In this document: positions 1 through 11,291 of the stretch, one piece after another
Layout of the letters: every line of letters begins with the position of its first letter
Numbering within the stretch: the stretch's first letter is position 1
DNA from: Ulota crispa
Taxonomy: Eukaryota; Streptophyta; Bryopsida; Orthotrichales; Orthotrichaceae
NCBI GenBank assembly: GCA_963920765.1
Contig: OY987250.1
Span: 2,542,001-2,606,000, forward strand
Length of the DNA stretch: 64,000 nucleotides
Direction: 5' to 3'
Position numbers and translations under genes: made by a program
The notes under the pieces: model-generated
Database searches by the model: none
Told to the model about the DNA's origin: nothing
The model's input: only the letters and a program-made list of their open reading frames with translations

Positions 1-448
1 TAAATTTCACATAAATCCTCCAATTTTGCCTAGTGCATATGCAAATTTCATGGCCTTACGACACTACAAGATTTTACAAAGTATGAATCACACCTCCAAT
101 TCATTTGAAAATTCTCCCACACTTACCTAACTTGGTCATCTACATGAGAAAAAAAACCTCAGTTTTGCGTAGAGCAATTTTTTTTGATTTAGGAGCTGTC
201 AAAAGCTTTTGAAATTTTTGGGTAGTAGGGAATTTTTTTTTTTTTTTTCATTTTAGATGTCAATATCTCACTCATGTACACCTAAAATTAGTTGATTTGT
301 TTCCCGCAGGTACCTCCCATAGTCTAGGGCAAGATCTTACGGTTGGATTTCCAAAAAAACTTTTTTTCCTACCATTCTACTCATTCCCCCAAAAGTGGCA
401 ATTTTCAATGACTTTCACTAAAAAAGGACTTGAGCCTTTACGGGTTAA
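1..448 (+). mobile_element. piggyBac-like MITE, right-hand part (cut by window edge)
   Basis: The segment ends in CCTTTACGGGTTAA, a one-base variant of the CCTTTAGGGGTTAA terminus shared by many elements here. Its interior matches the right-hand halves of the elements at 49777-50709 and 59902-60826, for example the shared phrases TTTTGCCTAGTG, CTAACTTGGTC and CATTCCCCCAAAAGTGGCAA. The left half lies outside the window. No coding capacity was seen. The piggyBac assignment rests on the TTAA flank and CCC-type terminus seen in complete copies elsewhere in the window. Confidence 0.7.
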
Positions 449-1658
449 GGAATTAAACACCTTGAAACATTCTAGAACAAATTTTCTTAAAAAGTGAACT
501 AAATTAACTACTAAATTTATTTGGTTCATATTTATATCTTTAGAAGAAGTAGCTATGGACTTTTTAGTATATCTATGATGAATTGGCACTATTGAAGTTG
601 TAATAACATAAGGTTCACAAACTTTTTTTCACCTAAAATAGTCTACATTGAAAACTTCAATATGTACTTCTACATTATAAGGTGTTTTTAAAATCAATAT
701 CTATTTAGAACTATCTATAATCTATAAAACAAAATTTTAAGCATATTTTTCTATTTTTACAACAAAAAAATAGTAGCAATCCTTTTATTGCTTGGGTAAA
801 AAACAACCCTTTTCTAGACTACGTGGATAAAAAAGAAAAATGTTTTTTATTGCATGAGCAAAAAACAAAAAATGTTTTATTGCTTAGATAAAGATTTTTG
901 TTTGTTTGTAATTAGGCCTAAAATTGGGCTGCATGTGTAAAAGATGAAAAATATTTTATTGCATGAGAAACATTTAGCATGATGGACCTAAAATCATTTT
1001 GCATCCCGTCGGATCGACAAGTCATATCCTACTTCAACTATAATAAAACACATTTTGAGGTGCATTTGCATTTGGTGCCAAGAAAGATAGAAACAACAAA
1101 ATCAAACTACATTTTACATAATATTTGTGTTTTGATGTATTGACATGTTCTTTTGAAATAATTTTCACCTCGTAAACCCCGGGTGGTTCTTTTCTTTTCT
1201 TTTAACAATAAATGAAAGGGGGTGGATTTTTATTTCTTTACATTTAATGAGAATATATGGAAGGGCTACAAGCCTACAACCACTTACAGTTATTATGAAG
1301 ATATGCACGACACGACCCATTGAAACAAGATTGTAGCCAAAATTCCAAGTACTTTCAAATCTAAGGGGTACATCAAGAGCGTGCCACATGGCAATCAGCA
1401 ATTGCCCAAATCAAACGTAGGATTAAATGGGTATATATGCAGGAACAGTACACGAGGTGCTCAAGTGGGGAGTGAAAGTACCATGGCACTTGAGAGTAAT
1501 TGGTGCTTCACACCATGTCCCATGTCTCATTGAAATATGAGGACCTAATTGGTGTAAAGTCAAAAATTGGGATTTGGTACTTCATTTGACATTTCAAGTT
1601 TCACATCTTGGTTCATTGCATTTTGCTCACATGGTAGTATTTTTTGGAAGTTGTGTCG
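449..1658. other. AT-rich intergenic spacer
   Basis: No gene or RNA was recognised. The stretch is AT-rich with scattered poly-A and poly-T runs and loosely repeated phrases built on TTTTATTGC (about 780-960). Short open frames have no protein-like composition. Confidence 0.6.
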
Positions 1659-2380
1659 TTAACCCCTAAAGTATCGAGGGTCCTTTTGGGGGACAAATGG
1701 GATTTTGGGCATGACCTATGGTTAAACTACTTTGCAAGATTTTATGAAACTTTTATGGAAGGTGAGGAATTCAAAAATCTATGTAGGAATGTAATTTTTT
1801 CTTCATTCCGACATTTATTGAAGAAGTTAAAAATGAAAATCTAGAAAATGATGCTCCTCAGGCAACCAAAAACTTCTTTAAAAATTTCTTTTTTTTCAAA
1901 TAAAAATCTGAAATAGGTTCTTTAGACTTGTATAGATGTGGGGAGCTTTGAATCATTCAATTTTGATAAATGAGATGATAGTTATGAGACGTTCTAGTTT
2001 GCGGGTAACTGTGGTTTGAAGAGAAACCTTAGTTACCCACAAACTAAAACTTCTCAGAACTTTCATCTCATCTATCAAAATTGAATGATTCAAAGCTCCC
2101 CACATCTATACAAGTCTAAAGAACCTATTTCAGATTTTTATTTGAAAAAAAAGAAATTTTTAAAGAAGTTTTTGGTTGCCCGAGGAGCATCATTTTCCAG
2201 ATTTTCATTTTTAACTTCTTCAATAAATGTCAGAATGAAGAAAAAATTACATTCTCACGTAGATTTTTGAATTCCTAACCTTCCATAAAAGTTTTAGAAA
2301 ATCACGCAAAGTAGTTTAGCCATAGGTACATGCCTAAAATCCCATTTGTCCCTCAAAGGGATAATGGTCCTTGAGGGAAG
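1659..2380. mobile_element. Foldback element made of two inverted piggyBac-like MITE left halves
   Basis: The left end is TTAACCCCTAAAG at 1659. About 350 bp later the sequence turns round a short loop (about 2013-2032) and runs back as an inverted copy of itself. For example CTCCCCACATCTATACAAG on the right arm mirrors CTTGTATAGATGTGGGGAG on the left. The right end near 2380 is degraded (TCCTTGAGGGAAG in place of TCCTTTAGGGGTTAA). The arms match the left half of the roughly 930-bp family (49777-50709, 59902-60826). A transcript through it would fold into a long hairpin. No open frame is meaningful. Confidence 0.8.
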
Positions 2381-3088
2381 GTGGGACTTCAATAACGTTT
2401 AAGAAGAATCGGCGGCTAGTTCAAAGCTAGCTGATTGAACTAAGGAAAAAACATTTGCAATTTATAAACATCAGTTAAAAAATGGGTTAAAAATCTAAAA
2501 TATATATATTTGCAATATGAGATACAGAAAATAATTGGAATAGTTTCTTGATAAAAGGGTTCAATACAAGAACTGAAGGAAATCAACCAATCAAACTCAA
2601 ATATTTCCTAGACAGAGGACTTCACTCAAAGTTTGGATTGATCATTTTGTTAAACCCAACTTTCAACTCAAATCCTATCAATATTTTTGCATAAAATACT
2701 CATATTTTTTGTAGTTCTCCTTTTTGCCCATAATAATCCAATGAAGCTAGGATTTTGCGTTGAGGTGGGACCTGCACAAATGGGATGTGGAACACAATAT
2801 AAAATGCCCCTAAATTTGAGTTCTAGCCCAAGTGAGTAAGCATTTTATTGAAAATCCCCATCAATCAAAGGGTGGTTTGTACTATGTCCTAGGTATCAAG
2901 CCCCCACCTTCCCTTATAAATGCTACAATAACATTTTTTGGAAGTTTTGGTGTTAACAAAATGGAGCTTTGCTCAAGAGTGAAGTGCAACAAAATTGGAG
3001 ATTGAATCAGGAGCCAAATTCCAATTTTTTTGCTCAAAATATCAAATAAGCTTGGATTTAGTGTTGAGATGGAACTTGCAAAGTTGGG
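2381..3088. repeat. Intergenic spacer with a diverged local duplication
   Basis: The segments at about 2738-2803 and 3036-3088 are diverged copies of each other (GAAGCTAGGATTTTGCGTTGAGG against AATAAGCTTGGATTTAGTGTTGAG, and so on). The second copy is broken by the LINE and resumes on the LINE's other side at 9794. No gene was seen. Confidence 0.6.
3078..3088. repeat. LINE target-site duplication, copy 1
   Basis: GCAAAGTTGGG lies at the 3' side of the LINE. It matches GCAGAGTTGGG at 9794-9804 with one mismatch. Confidence 0.7.
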
Positions 3089-3148
3089 TTTAATGCCTTT
3101 TTTGGGCTTTGTGGGGTCACGTCCCTAGACCCGCCATTGGCGGTTTCA

Positions 3149-6100
3149 TTAAGTGAAATGCGTGAAAAAGGGGGGAGGGGAGTAGTGGTATACACCATTC
3201 CCTCTAGTACAAAAACAGGGTGACCATTCCCCATTGAACACTGACTCTAGTTCAGCTATCTTATCTTTATTCTTCACTGCTGCATGCATGGCTTTCCATA
3301 AGCCTGCCCCTGCGTGTAACGTGTTGATCCATGTGGAGCCCATAATCTGTTCACTAGTGAAGGCTTTTTGGGAGAAGCGCGCGCCACATCTGGCTGCCCA
3401 TATTTTCCACAAGATGCTCGTGCAAAGGAGATCCCAGGGCTAGAAGTGATAAACATACTTGTTTAGAGGACCCGTGCTGCTAACTTGAAACTGTCCTAGG
3501 AGTACAAGTTCAAAATTTGGTACCTCAGGTTTGTTGCATCTTCTGGCAAAATTGTTGAATCTTCTCCAGATTTTTGTTGCCATTGGGCATTCCCAAAAGA
3601 GGTGGTGTTTGGTCTCCATAGGGTGATTGCACATGGAGCTGTCTGTTGTTTATCAGCCAGTTGCATTCCTCAGCCTTTCCCCCATGGAGAGTCCTTTGTT
3701 AAGCATAAGCCATGTGAACATTGCTTCTTTCTTTGGTCTAGCTGCGTGCCAAATGAAGGAGTATAATGTTTTGGTGTTGTCTGGCAAATATTCATAGGCT
3801 CTCATCACTTGTGGGCATGGCGGAGGTTCTCTGGTGTCTTGCAGATGGCCACTGTAGCCTCTTTTGATTGAGTATTGGAAGAAAGGGGCTTTCTTGATTT
3901 TTCCAATTTCCCCCAAGACCATTCTGCTGGGTCCCAAGTTAGGTCTTTTATTGCATTGCCCAAGTACGCTTAGATTCTATTCCGGCCTTGTGGCTTCTCC
4001 GGCGGATTGCAAACTATGAAAAATTTGTGGAAGGGTTCCCACATCACCACCCTTGCTGGCTATAGATCAGCTGTGGGGAGCGGCTGCCTATAGATGTAAT
4101 TGGTTAGCAACTCTGAGTTGTTGAGTTTGCCAAATCTCGTGGCTATTTTTACTTTTGAGTCTGGATCATCAATGAAGTAGAGCAATCGTCCCTTTTGCAA
4201 AAAGCCCAATCCCCCTTCTTCCAAGACTTGTCTCGCCTTCTTGGCTCCCAAGGAATGTGGCTGATAACTTTGAGTTTGCATGCTGTTCCTCTTGCTCTGA
4301 TTGGACTGCGCGGTATGCCACCAGGTAGGATATCTCTGAGGGTTTTCTAGTCATCACTTTGTTTGCTGCAGAGGTCGGAGATTTTGCGTATCCTTGCTTT
4401 GGCCCATAGATGCAAGTCTGAGTCCTCTTCAAACCCTAATGGTGTGCCTGGAGCTTCCAAGATGAAGGGATTGCCAAAGAGCTGTTGCCCTAGGATTTGC
4501 TTTGAGGTAACTAGTTCCTCTCTTGCTAGGTGTTTCCTGATGTTTGTAAATGCTTTGAAGCATGTCGCTACCAGAGGTGAGAGCATTTTATCCTTGCGGA
4601 CCCCTTTTCCAAAGAAAAGCCAATAGGGTGAGTTATGCCATTTTGCGTTCCCTATGGGTCTAATGGCTTGGATTTCGGCTTTGATCAGCGCCTTTTTAGG
4701 TTCTTGACCTGGTGCAAGCACCCTGACAACCAGTTTAGATAATAGAGCTTGCATTTGAAGATGAGGATTGATGAGTTTGATTCCTCCCTCTATCAGGGGA
4801 AGAATGGCTATGTTCCACCTCACTTTTGTTGCCCCAGCCCCTTTTGATTTGCCTGACCATACAAATGATCTGATGAGTGCTCGTATGTGATTACTCATTT
4901 GCTTGTGCAAGCCACAACACGCCACGCTTTACCAACATGTGGCTAAGAGGATTTGGTTGCTAATTAGCACTCTTCCTGCCATCAAGAGTTGCTTGGCTGT
5001 CCATACTCTTAGTTTCTTTTGTAAGGATTTCATGAGGGGTTTAGTATTTGCACCTGCATTGAGATGGAATCTAATGAGTGGGCCAAGGTAGCGGACACTT
5101 TGTCCCTCTTTGACCCACTTGAGGCCAATCTGATCTCCCCAATCAAAGTTTTTAGGGTTTGTAGATGCCTAGATCGCATATGATTTGCCCCAGTTTACCC
5201 TCAAACCAAATGCAATGCAGTATGTCTCCAGCACTCTATACGTCTTCTCCAAATTTTCCTTGGTGCCTTGCAGATATAAGGCTGTGTCATCCGCATAGGA
5301 TGAGTCAATTATTGTCTTACCATTAAGGAGGGTGAATCCTTGTATCCCATGTTGTTCATTTGTGAGGAGATACGCTAGGGAGTCTAGCACTATTATGAAG
5401 AGGAAGGGTGCTAGAGGGCAGCCTTGGCGGACAGATCTGGAGAGATTGAAGGTTTCCCTAACTTTGCCGTTGACCACCACTGCCAATGATGCGTCTTTGT
5501 AGAGTGCTGTCACACTCCTAATGAATTTGGCTTGGAAGCCCTGAGCTTCGAGGACTTCTCCCATGAATTGCCAGTTGATCTAGTCAAAGGTTTTTTCAAA
5601 GTCCAAAAGTAAGAGGGTAAGGTCTTGTCCCGATTGTTCTGCCCACTACATGGATTCTTGCCCCATGAAAATGTTATCAATGATGTGTCTTCCTTGAATG
5701 AATCCAGTTTGGTTGGATCAAATCAGTTCTGGGAGTATTGCTTGGATTTGCTTGGCTAGGATCTTGGCCATGATATTGTAGTAGGATCCCAAGAGGGTGA
5801 TCGGATGGTAGTTTGTGATGAGGGTTGTGTCACCCCCCTTGGGGATGAGCACAATCAAGCCCCTGCTGAGCTCTGCCCCTAGTTCTCTTGTTTCAAAGGA
5901 TTCCTTAATGGTCTCAAATAGGTCCATTTCCACCTTGGCCGAGCAGGTTGAGAAGAATTCAAAGGGTATGCCATCTATACCTGAGGACCTTCCAAGGGCA
6001 ATTGCTTTGAGGGCCCGCTTGAATTCCATGTATGATAGTGGTTCTATCAAAAGAATGTAGTGTTTGCGGATTACTACTTGTGGAACGCACTGAATCACAG

Positions 6101-7446
6101 CTCTTCTAGCTGCCCTTATGGGGTCTGTTTCTATGTCGGCCGTGTAGAGTTCTCTGTAGAGCTCTGATACTGCTCTCAATTTCCCTGCTTGGTCATTCAG
6201 TAGTCTCTCTTCAACTAGGAGCTGGGTCAAGTTAGAGCTGGAGTGCCGGTCTCCTACAATTTTAAAAAACTCTCTATTATAGTGGTCACCTTTCCTGCTC
6301 CATTGTGTTGCAACGGAGTGATACCTCTTGTCAAGCAGGTCCACTGAGGTCTCATGGAGCTTGGTTCTAGCTTCATCAAGGGTGAGTTCTGCAAGGGTTT
6401 CGCCCAAGTTCTGATGAAGGTATGACTCTGATTCACTAATGCGTTTTATCAGATCCCTTTCTTTTTTGTATATGGTTGCTTTTTGCTCCTTGTGAACGCC
6501 TCGGGCCGTGTGTGGGACCCTTGTTTGAGCTGCGGCAACCCAGTTTGGCCAACACCGTTTGTCTCCATGCTGTGTCGAGTTTACTCTTCACCTCCTTGTC
6601 TTTGAGGATGGAGGTAGTCATGCTCTTGCGGAGGGTTTGGCCTCTCTTGCCCGAGAATAGAGTGAGGGAGATAGGGGAGGGGCCGGAGACCTTGGTATGC
6701 AGATGCGTATACAGTGTACCACCTTGGTCACATATCAGGTGAGATGCATATATTTTGTCGATCCTACTTGCTCTCTTATTCAAGCTTTGGCGGCTGTTTT
6801 CCTAGGTGAAGCGTTTGTCTGAGTCGTATTTGATATTGTCTTGCTGTGCTATGTCTAGGAGGCCATAATGGTTCAGTAGCTGCGTCCACCAGGTTTTTTC
6901 TCTCTGATTCTGGGTGTTGCAAGATCTGGATTGTACTAGCCAATCGGATGGGTCTTCAACCATGTTGAAGTCCCCAGCCAGCAAGTAAGCCTCTCCTAGT
7001 ATATCTGCCTCTACAATTTGTTCCCAGAGTTGCGCTCTATTGTTGGATGAGTAGGATGCGTACACATTAATGATGGTCAGAGTGAGACTCCCCTTCACCT
7101 TGATAGAAATGTATTGGGCCCTTCCTGGAACAATGATGGCTTCTTTCATCAATTGCTGTGCATGTTTTGGTGCCATTAGTATGGCCAAACCACCCCTCTA
7201 GCGCGTGTTGTTACCTTCTATGATGGTTGGGTTTTAGGCCTTGTGCCTACTCACAAAAGGAAAGCTTCTGGTGTTGAGCTTGCATCTGTCTTCATTGAGC
7301 CAGTGCTCTTGAAGCAAGATCACTTGAGGAGGGCGGAGCATTCTTTTGAACATCCGCCTAATATGTACTTGTTTTTGAGCTTTGTGACTGTTAGTACCTG
7401 AGCCATGGATGTTCATGGACGCAATATGTAGACCACACTCTATCAA
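3149..7446 (-). pseudogene. LINE ORF2: endonuclease / reverse transcriptase / zf-RVT, broken
   Basis: The start ATG is at 7446 and overlaps the end of ORF1 by 56 bp. The endonuclease/exonuclease/phosphatase domain begins with IASMNIHG and LLQEHWL (7446-7234) and continues with LLAGDFNMVEDP (about 6960) and SRIDKIYA (about 6760). The reverse transcriptase shows GRSSGIDGIPFEFF and GLIVLIPKGG (about 5990-5830), motif A LDFEKTFD (about 5610), RQGCPLAPFLF, and the catalytic motif SYADDTALY (about 5290). The C-terminal zf-RVT region has FTWLMLNKGLSMGERL and HHLFWECPMATKIW (about 3710-3570). The frame is broken by several stops, for example after FVSRHKA, inside TFD*INW and after KRFT, and by frameshifts near 5700 and 3640. 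It would normally carry out target-primed reverse transcription; this copy cannot. Confidence 0.93.
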
Positions 7447-9486
7447 AAAGATGTGGCGTTTGCCGGATCGATTGGAGTATTAGCTTTTCTCGGGGCTGCT
7501 GAGATTGCTGTGGCTGATGTGGAGGGCGCTTTGGAAGGCGCTCTAGGAGTTTGATTTTCTTGAAGGGTTGTGTTGGTGATGCATGCATGTCTGGATGCCA
7601 GCCAGCTTCAAGTTCCGTGGTGGTGGTCAAATCGGTCCATTTGCGTAGGAGGCAATTTGCTTTGGCTCTTCCCCTCCATGCTGCGAGTTTCTTGAGGTTG
7701 GCGTATTCTTGCCATGTTGTTGTTCCCTTAATGGCCTTTGCTGTTGGTGCCGCTTTGATCATTGCTAAAATTGTTAGTTCTTGCGCCTCCTCATCACCAT
7801 CCCATCTTGAAGACCATGAGATCACTTCCCAATTGTCTACCTTTGGTGGCTTGTTAAGGTTTGCCCTTAGATGGTCGCAGATCCCGGTTAGTATCTTGCC
7901 TCTGGTTGTGTTGAGCTTGAGTTTGTCTGGGGCAAATGTCACAGAGACTGGATCCAAGAGATTGGGGGCTGCCCCTTTTGTGACGAGGAGCAGCAATTTC
8001 CCTTTATCTGTGTCCTTGTATACTACATGCCAGATTGTCAGGAATTTGGGTCTATCTGCTAGCGCAAGTACATTTTTGGTGTTGAATGTGTCATACACTT
8101 TAGTTGTGGTTAGGAAGTACCAGAATCCACCTAGAGAATGGATCAATGATTTGCTTGATCTCTTCTTAGAGTCCCAAAATTTCCCTTTAATAGGGGTGTA
8201 GTTCAAGGTACTACCCTTTCTAGTTCCCACACTTTTCTTTGTTGAGGAAGGTACTAGGGGTATGCCTCTGTGTGATGGGATGGGTGTTGTTGCCTTTGTT
8301 GCTGCAGGTTCTAGTGCTGGGAATTTTGAGTCCTTGGCCACTCCTTGAATTGCTTTGGATGGGGCCTATTTGTCTATCCCTAAGAGAAGTTGGTTCCAAA
8401 CCGATTGACCTTGCTCTGGGGATATTTGTGGGCAATCCAGAGGGGCCGTTGCCCTCTGTTGCGGTGCCGTTGTATGATTGTGTGACTTAGGTGAGCGCTG
8501 CAGCCTCCACTTTGAGTTTTTGTTGAGCATTTGCTTGAATCCATCCTCATCTATTCTCTTGTTGAGGTCTTGTGTTTTTGGCTGTTGTTTCCCTAGTGGG
8601 CAGTCTGTGGTTGCATGTCCGAATCGCCTACAGCAATTACACTGCCCCCAGAGGCCAGCATAAAGTACTCTCTGGTCGTATGTCTCTCTACTATTAGCTC
8701 CTTCTCTAAGTACATGAACTTTGAGGCTGCCAGGGAGTTTTGAGAGTTTGGTTATTACGTGGACTATGGGCCCGGCGGGTCTTTTGCTAGTTGTATAGGA
8801 GCTTTCAACTAAGATGACCTATCCGATCATAGAGCCCAAGTGATGTAGCCATGGTTCTACTTGGAGCGTTGAGTCCAGTCCCAAGAATTGCACCCGGATC
8901 GAAGGCTCGGGTTTTGAATTAGGTTAGGGTTCTCTGCCAAGAAGCCATCTTTCCAGTGGAAGAAACTGAGTGTGCGTCCACCCCAATCGATGTGGGCCTT
9001 GATGATGCATCAGGTGGCTCCTTCCTCATCTGGAAACTCCATTCTAAAGTATCCACGAGCTAACTTTTGAACTAAAAGAAAGGAATCAGCTATGTACGTT
9101 CTAAAGAAATTGAGGAGGTTAGGGAAACCTAGAGAGGTGCTCGGAAGTCTGCCTAGAACCATGCACTTGTTTTTTCTGATTTGCTCCGTTTGCAATTCTT
9201 CCAGCTATTCCATTGTAAATTCCACCAGCAGCTTCCAGCTTGGGTCAATGAAGGTGTCCGCCGTTTCCTCCTGCTCTGTCCAAGGTACTTCTAGCCTTCG
9301 AGTCAATGTTGGGGAGTTTGCCGCATCCCAGCCTATCTCTTGTGTTGAGGGGAGTCTGATTCTCCTGTCTTCTGCGTGCTATTCCACTGGAGTTTCTTCC
9401 ATGGGAGCCGTGTCTTCCTCCTGTGGCGCAAGGGGCATCTGTTTCGTTTGAGAGTCGTCGATCAAGTTGAATAAGGGGTTTTCCAT
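7391..9486 (-). pseudogene. LINE ORF1: gag-like nucleic-acid-binding protein with CCHC knuckle, broken
   Basis: The first ATG is at 9486. The early part is acidic, followed by a DUF4283-like region (LGRLPSTSLGF, then ARGYFRMEFPDEEGAT, then HIDWGGRTLSFFHW). A complete CX2CX4HX4C zinc knuckle (CNCCRRFGHATTDC) lies at about 8612-8655 on the minus strand. The C-terminal part (8341-7391) is an open frame rich in Lys, Pro and Gln. In-frame stops occur at 9381-9379 (TAG), 9207-9205 (TAG) and 9012-9010 (TGA), with at least one frameshift near 8890. In intact LINEs this protein binds the element RNA and escorts it to the nucleus. Confidence 0.88.
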
Positions 9487-9793
9487 TTGGCTTCTCGTGC
9501 AGTCAGCAGCGGTGTGGGTTGCGAGCAATTGAGTACCACACCTGGGGCTTTACTGGAGCCACCCCACTATTAGCAACGAGAAAAACCTCTTGAGCTGCCC
9601 TATCCTTATCAAGGTCTGTCTTCCTCACAAAGTTCTGTGTGCTGTTCTCTTGTGCAAATTCCTCCAATGGTCGCTAGAGTATTCTACACAATGATTGCAA
9701 ACAGAGCTTGAGATCTATAGTAGACTACACAATTCGATGGTCAAAGCTGCTCCGCCTGCTTGGGTGCCTTAGCCAACAAAGAGGAAAAGATCC

Positions 9794-9804
9794 GCAGAGT
9801 TGGG
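9794..9804. repeat. LINE target-site duplication, copy 2
   Basis: GCAGAGTTGGG lies at the 5' side of the LINE. The bases that follow (AAATGGAACAGAATATAAA) continue the paralogous spacer sequence found uninterrupted at 2774-2803. Confidence 0.7.
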
Positions 9805-10163
9805 AAATGGAACAGAATATAAATTGTTGCTCTTTCAAACACATAGTTTACACTCCTTGACAACTTCCTTCTCAAATAAAGATGGACCTTTCTATGAAGC
9901 TCTCTCCTATCTCAAAATTATGTAGGTCCTCTACTAATCATCATTTTTGAGTTTTCTATTGGTCTAGCAACATGCACCCTAGGATGATTTTTTTAAATAT
10001 AATTTTGGAGTTGTGTTGGGTTTCTTTAGAGGACTCTTTCTGGTATTTTCATTGGTTGAGTGTCAAGCAAAGTAGGATGACTTGTCACATATTTTGCCAT
10101 TGTGTGGATTCCCTAGAGATTGCCATTTCTTTCTTTCATAGGTTGAGCAACTCATACCTTATA
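9805..10163. other. Intergenic spacer
   Basis: Nothing recognisable was found. The sequence is AT-rich with no protein-like frame. Confidence 0.5.
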
Positions 10164-10292
10164 CACTACAAGGAAACCATGGTGAAATCTACAAAAAATT
10201 GACAATTTTTTGACCTAATCTACAATATACTGTAGATTAGGTCACAATCTTTGTCAAATTTTTGTAGATTTGACCATGGTTTCCTTGTAGTG
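10164..10292. mobile_element. CACTA-type hairpin MITE, copy 1
   Basis: It begins CACTACAAGGAAACCATGGT and ends with the inverted complement ACCATGGTTTCCTTGTAGTG. The 129-bp element is almost wholly palindromic, with GACCTAATCTACA / TGTAGATTAGGTC at the centre. The flanking triplets are ATA and TTA, so the 3-bp duplication is imperfect. CACTACA termini are diagnostic of the CACTA (En/Spm) superfamily. Sister copies lie at 41627-41756 and 46239-46370. Confidence 0.85.
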
Positions 10293-10597
10293 TTAAAATG
10301 CATTCAGTAAAGAAGAGATGTGTAGAATCATCCACACATGCATGTTCAACCATATATAAAAACTATTGTTAGTAATGATCTTCCAAATATTGACAAACTA
10401 ATATTTTGTTGATCCATAAATGGTGATTTCATTGATTTTTTCCTACTCAGTTACTTTAGTACTAAAGCAGCTACTGTAAAAATGTGGTGAAGTTTTAGTA
10501 TTAGAGGTTCATTTCTTTTCCATAATCATCTAGCAAAGTTTATGGACTTATTCACACAAGTGAATTAAGCTTATGAAAACATGCCCAAATACCACTA

Positions 10598-10692
10598 TAC
10601 CTCATGTCACCCCATCCATCATACCATACCTCATGTCACCTCCATCCACCATACCATACCTCATGTCACCCCTATCCACCATACCATCCCTC
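10598..10692. repeat. Short minisatellite, about 31-bp unit, three copies
   Basis: The phrase CATACCTCATGTCACC followed by a CCATCCACC-like tail repeats three times with small changes. The open frames across it are artefacts of the repeat. Confidence 0.75.
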
Positions 10693-10847
10693 CCATATAC
10701 CTTTCAAGGCTGCTCAACCTTACACAAGAGTCTGCCAAGCAGTGTTTACAATAAGTGTTATAAATCAGTATAAATTGTGTCAAGTAGTATATCTATAATC
10801 TACGTTCTTACATGTCTGTTTAGTCTTCAGGTGGCCGGTATTACCTG

Positions 10848-11291
10848 ATGCTGATGGAGTGCATGGGTGCATGGGTGCATGGACGCATGGGCATGGGGCG
10901 TGTGGGATATTATCAAAATGAGGCGCATGGGGATGAGGCACATGGGGATGAGGTGCATGGAGATAGGGCGCATGAGCACATGGGGCGCATGGGACATTCA
11001 TCACGATGTGATGCATGGAGATGGGGTGCATGAGCAAATGGGGGCATGGGGCGCATGGGGATGGAGTGCATGAGGACAAAGAGCATGGGGGCATGGGGCG
11101 CATGGAGATGGAGTGCATGAGGACAAAGAGCATGGGAGCATGGGGGGCATGGGGGGCATGGGATATTTATCAAGATGGGGTGCATAGGGACAAGGCGCAT
11201 GGGGATGAAGCGCATGAGTGCATGGACACATGGGTGCATCGAGATGGGGCACATTGGCATGGAATGCATGGAGATGGGGGTGGGGTGCATG
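10848..11291. repeat. G-rich minisatellite built on GCATGGGG
   Basis: About 440 bp consist of degenerate, mainly 10-24 bp variants of GGGGCGCATGGGGATGAG and GTGCATGAGGACAAAGAGCA. A longer block, GGGGGCATGGGGCGCATGG followed by AGATGGAGTGCATGAGGACA, repeats at about 11040-11140. It is strongly G-rich on the plus strand and C-rich on the minus, unlike its AT-rich surroundings. The several His/Met/Gly-rich or Pro/His/Cys-rich frames on both strands are what a repeat of this phase yields and are not genes. Confidence 0.9.

Larger units (their letters stand above)
3089..9793 (-). mobile_element. Degenerate LINE (non-LTR retrotransposon, plant L1 type)
   Basis: Read on the minus strand, the order is gag-like ORF1 with a CCHC knuckle, then an apurinic-type endonuclease, reverse transcriptase and a zf-RVT domain. 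This is the layout of plant L1-type LINEs. Several in-frame stops and frameshifts show it is dead. Bounds were set from an imperfect 11-bp target duplication (GCAAAGTTGGG at 3078-3088; GCAGAGTTGGG at 9794-9804) and from the spacer paralogue at 2738-2803, which reads through the site without an insertion. The 3' end has only a weak A-rich tail (T-rich on the plus strand at 3089-3098). It is locally more GC-rich than its surroundings. The 5' untranslated part is about 9487-9793. Confidence 0.93.

Noticed and set aside
7551-8201. 216-codon plus-strand frame inside the LINE
   Set aside because: It is antisense to ORF1, which has the domain evidence on the minus strand.
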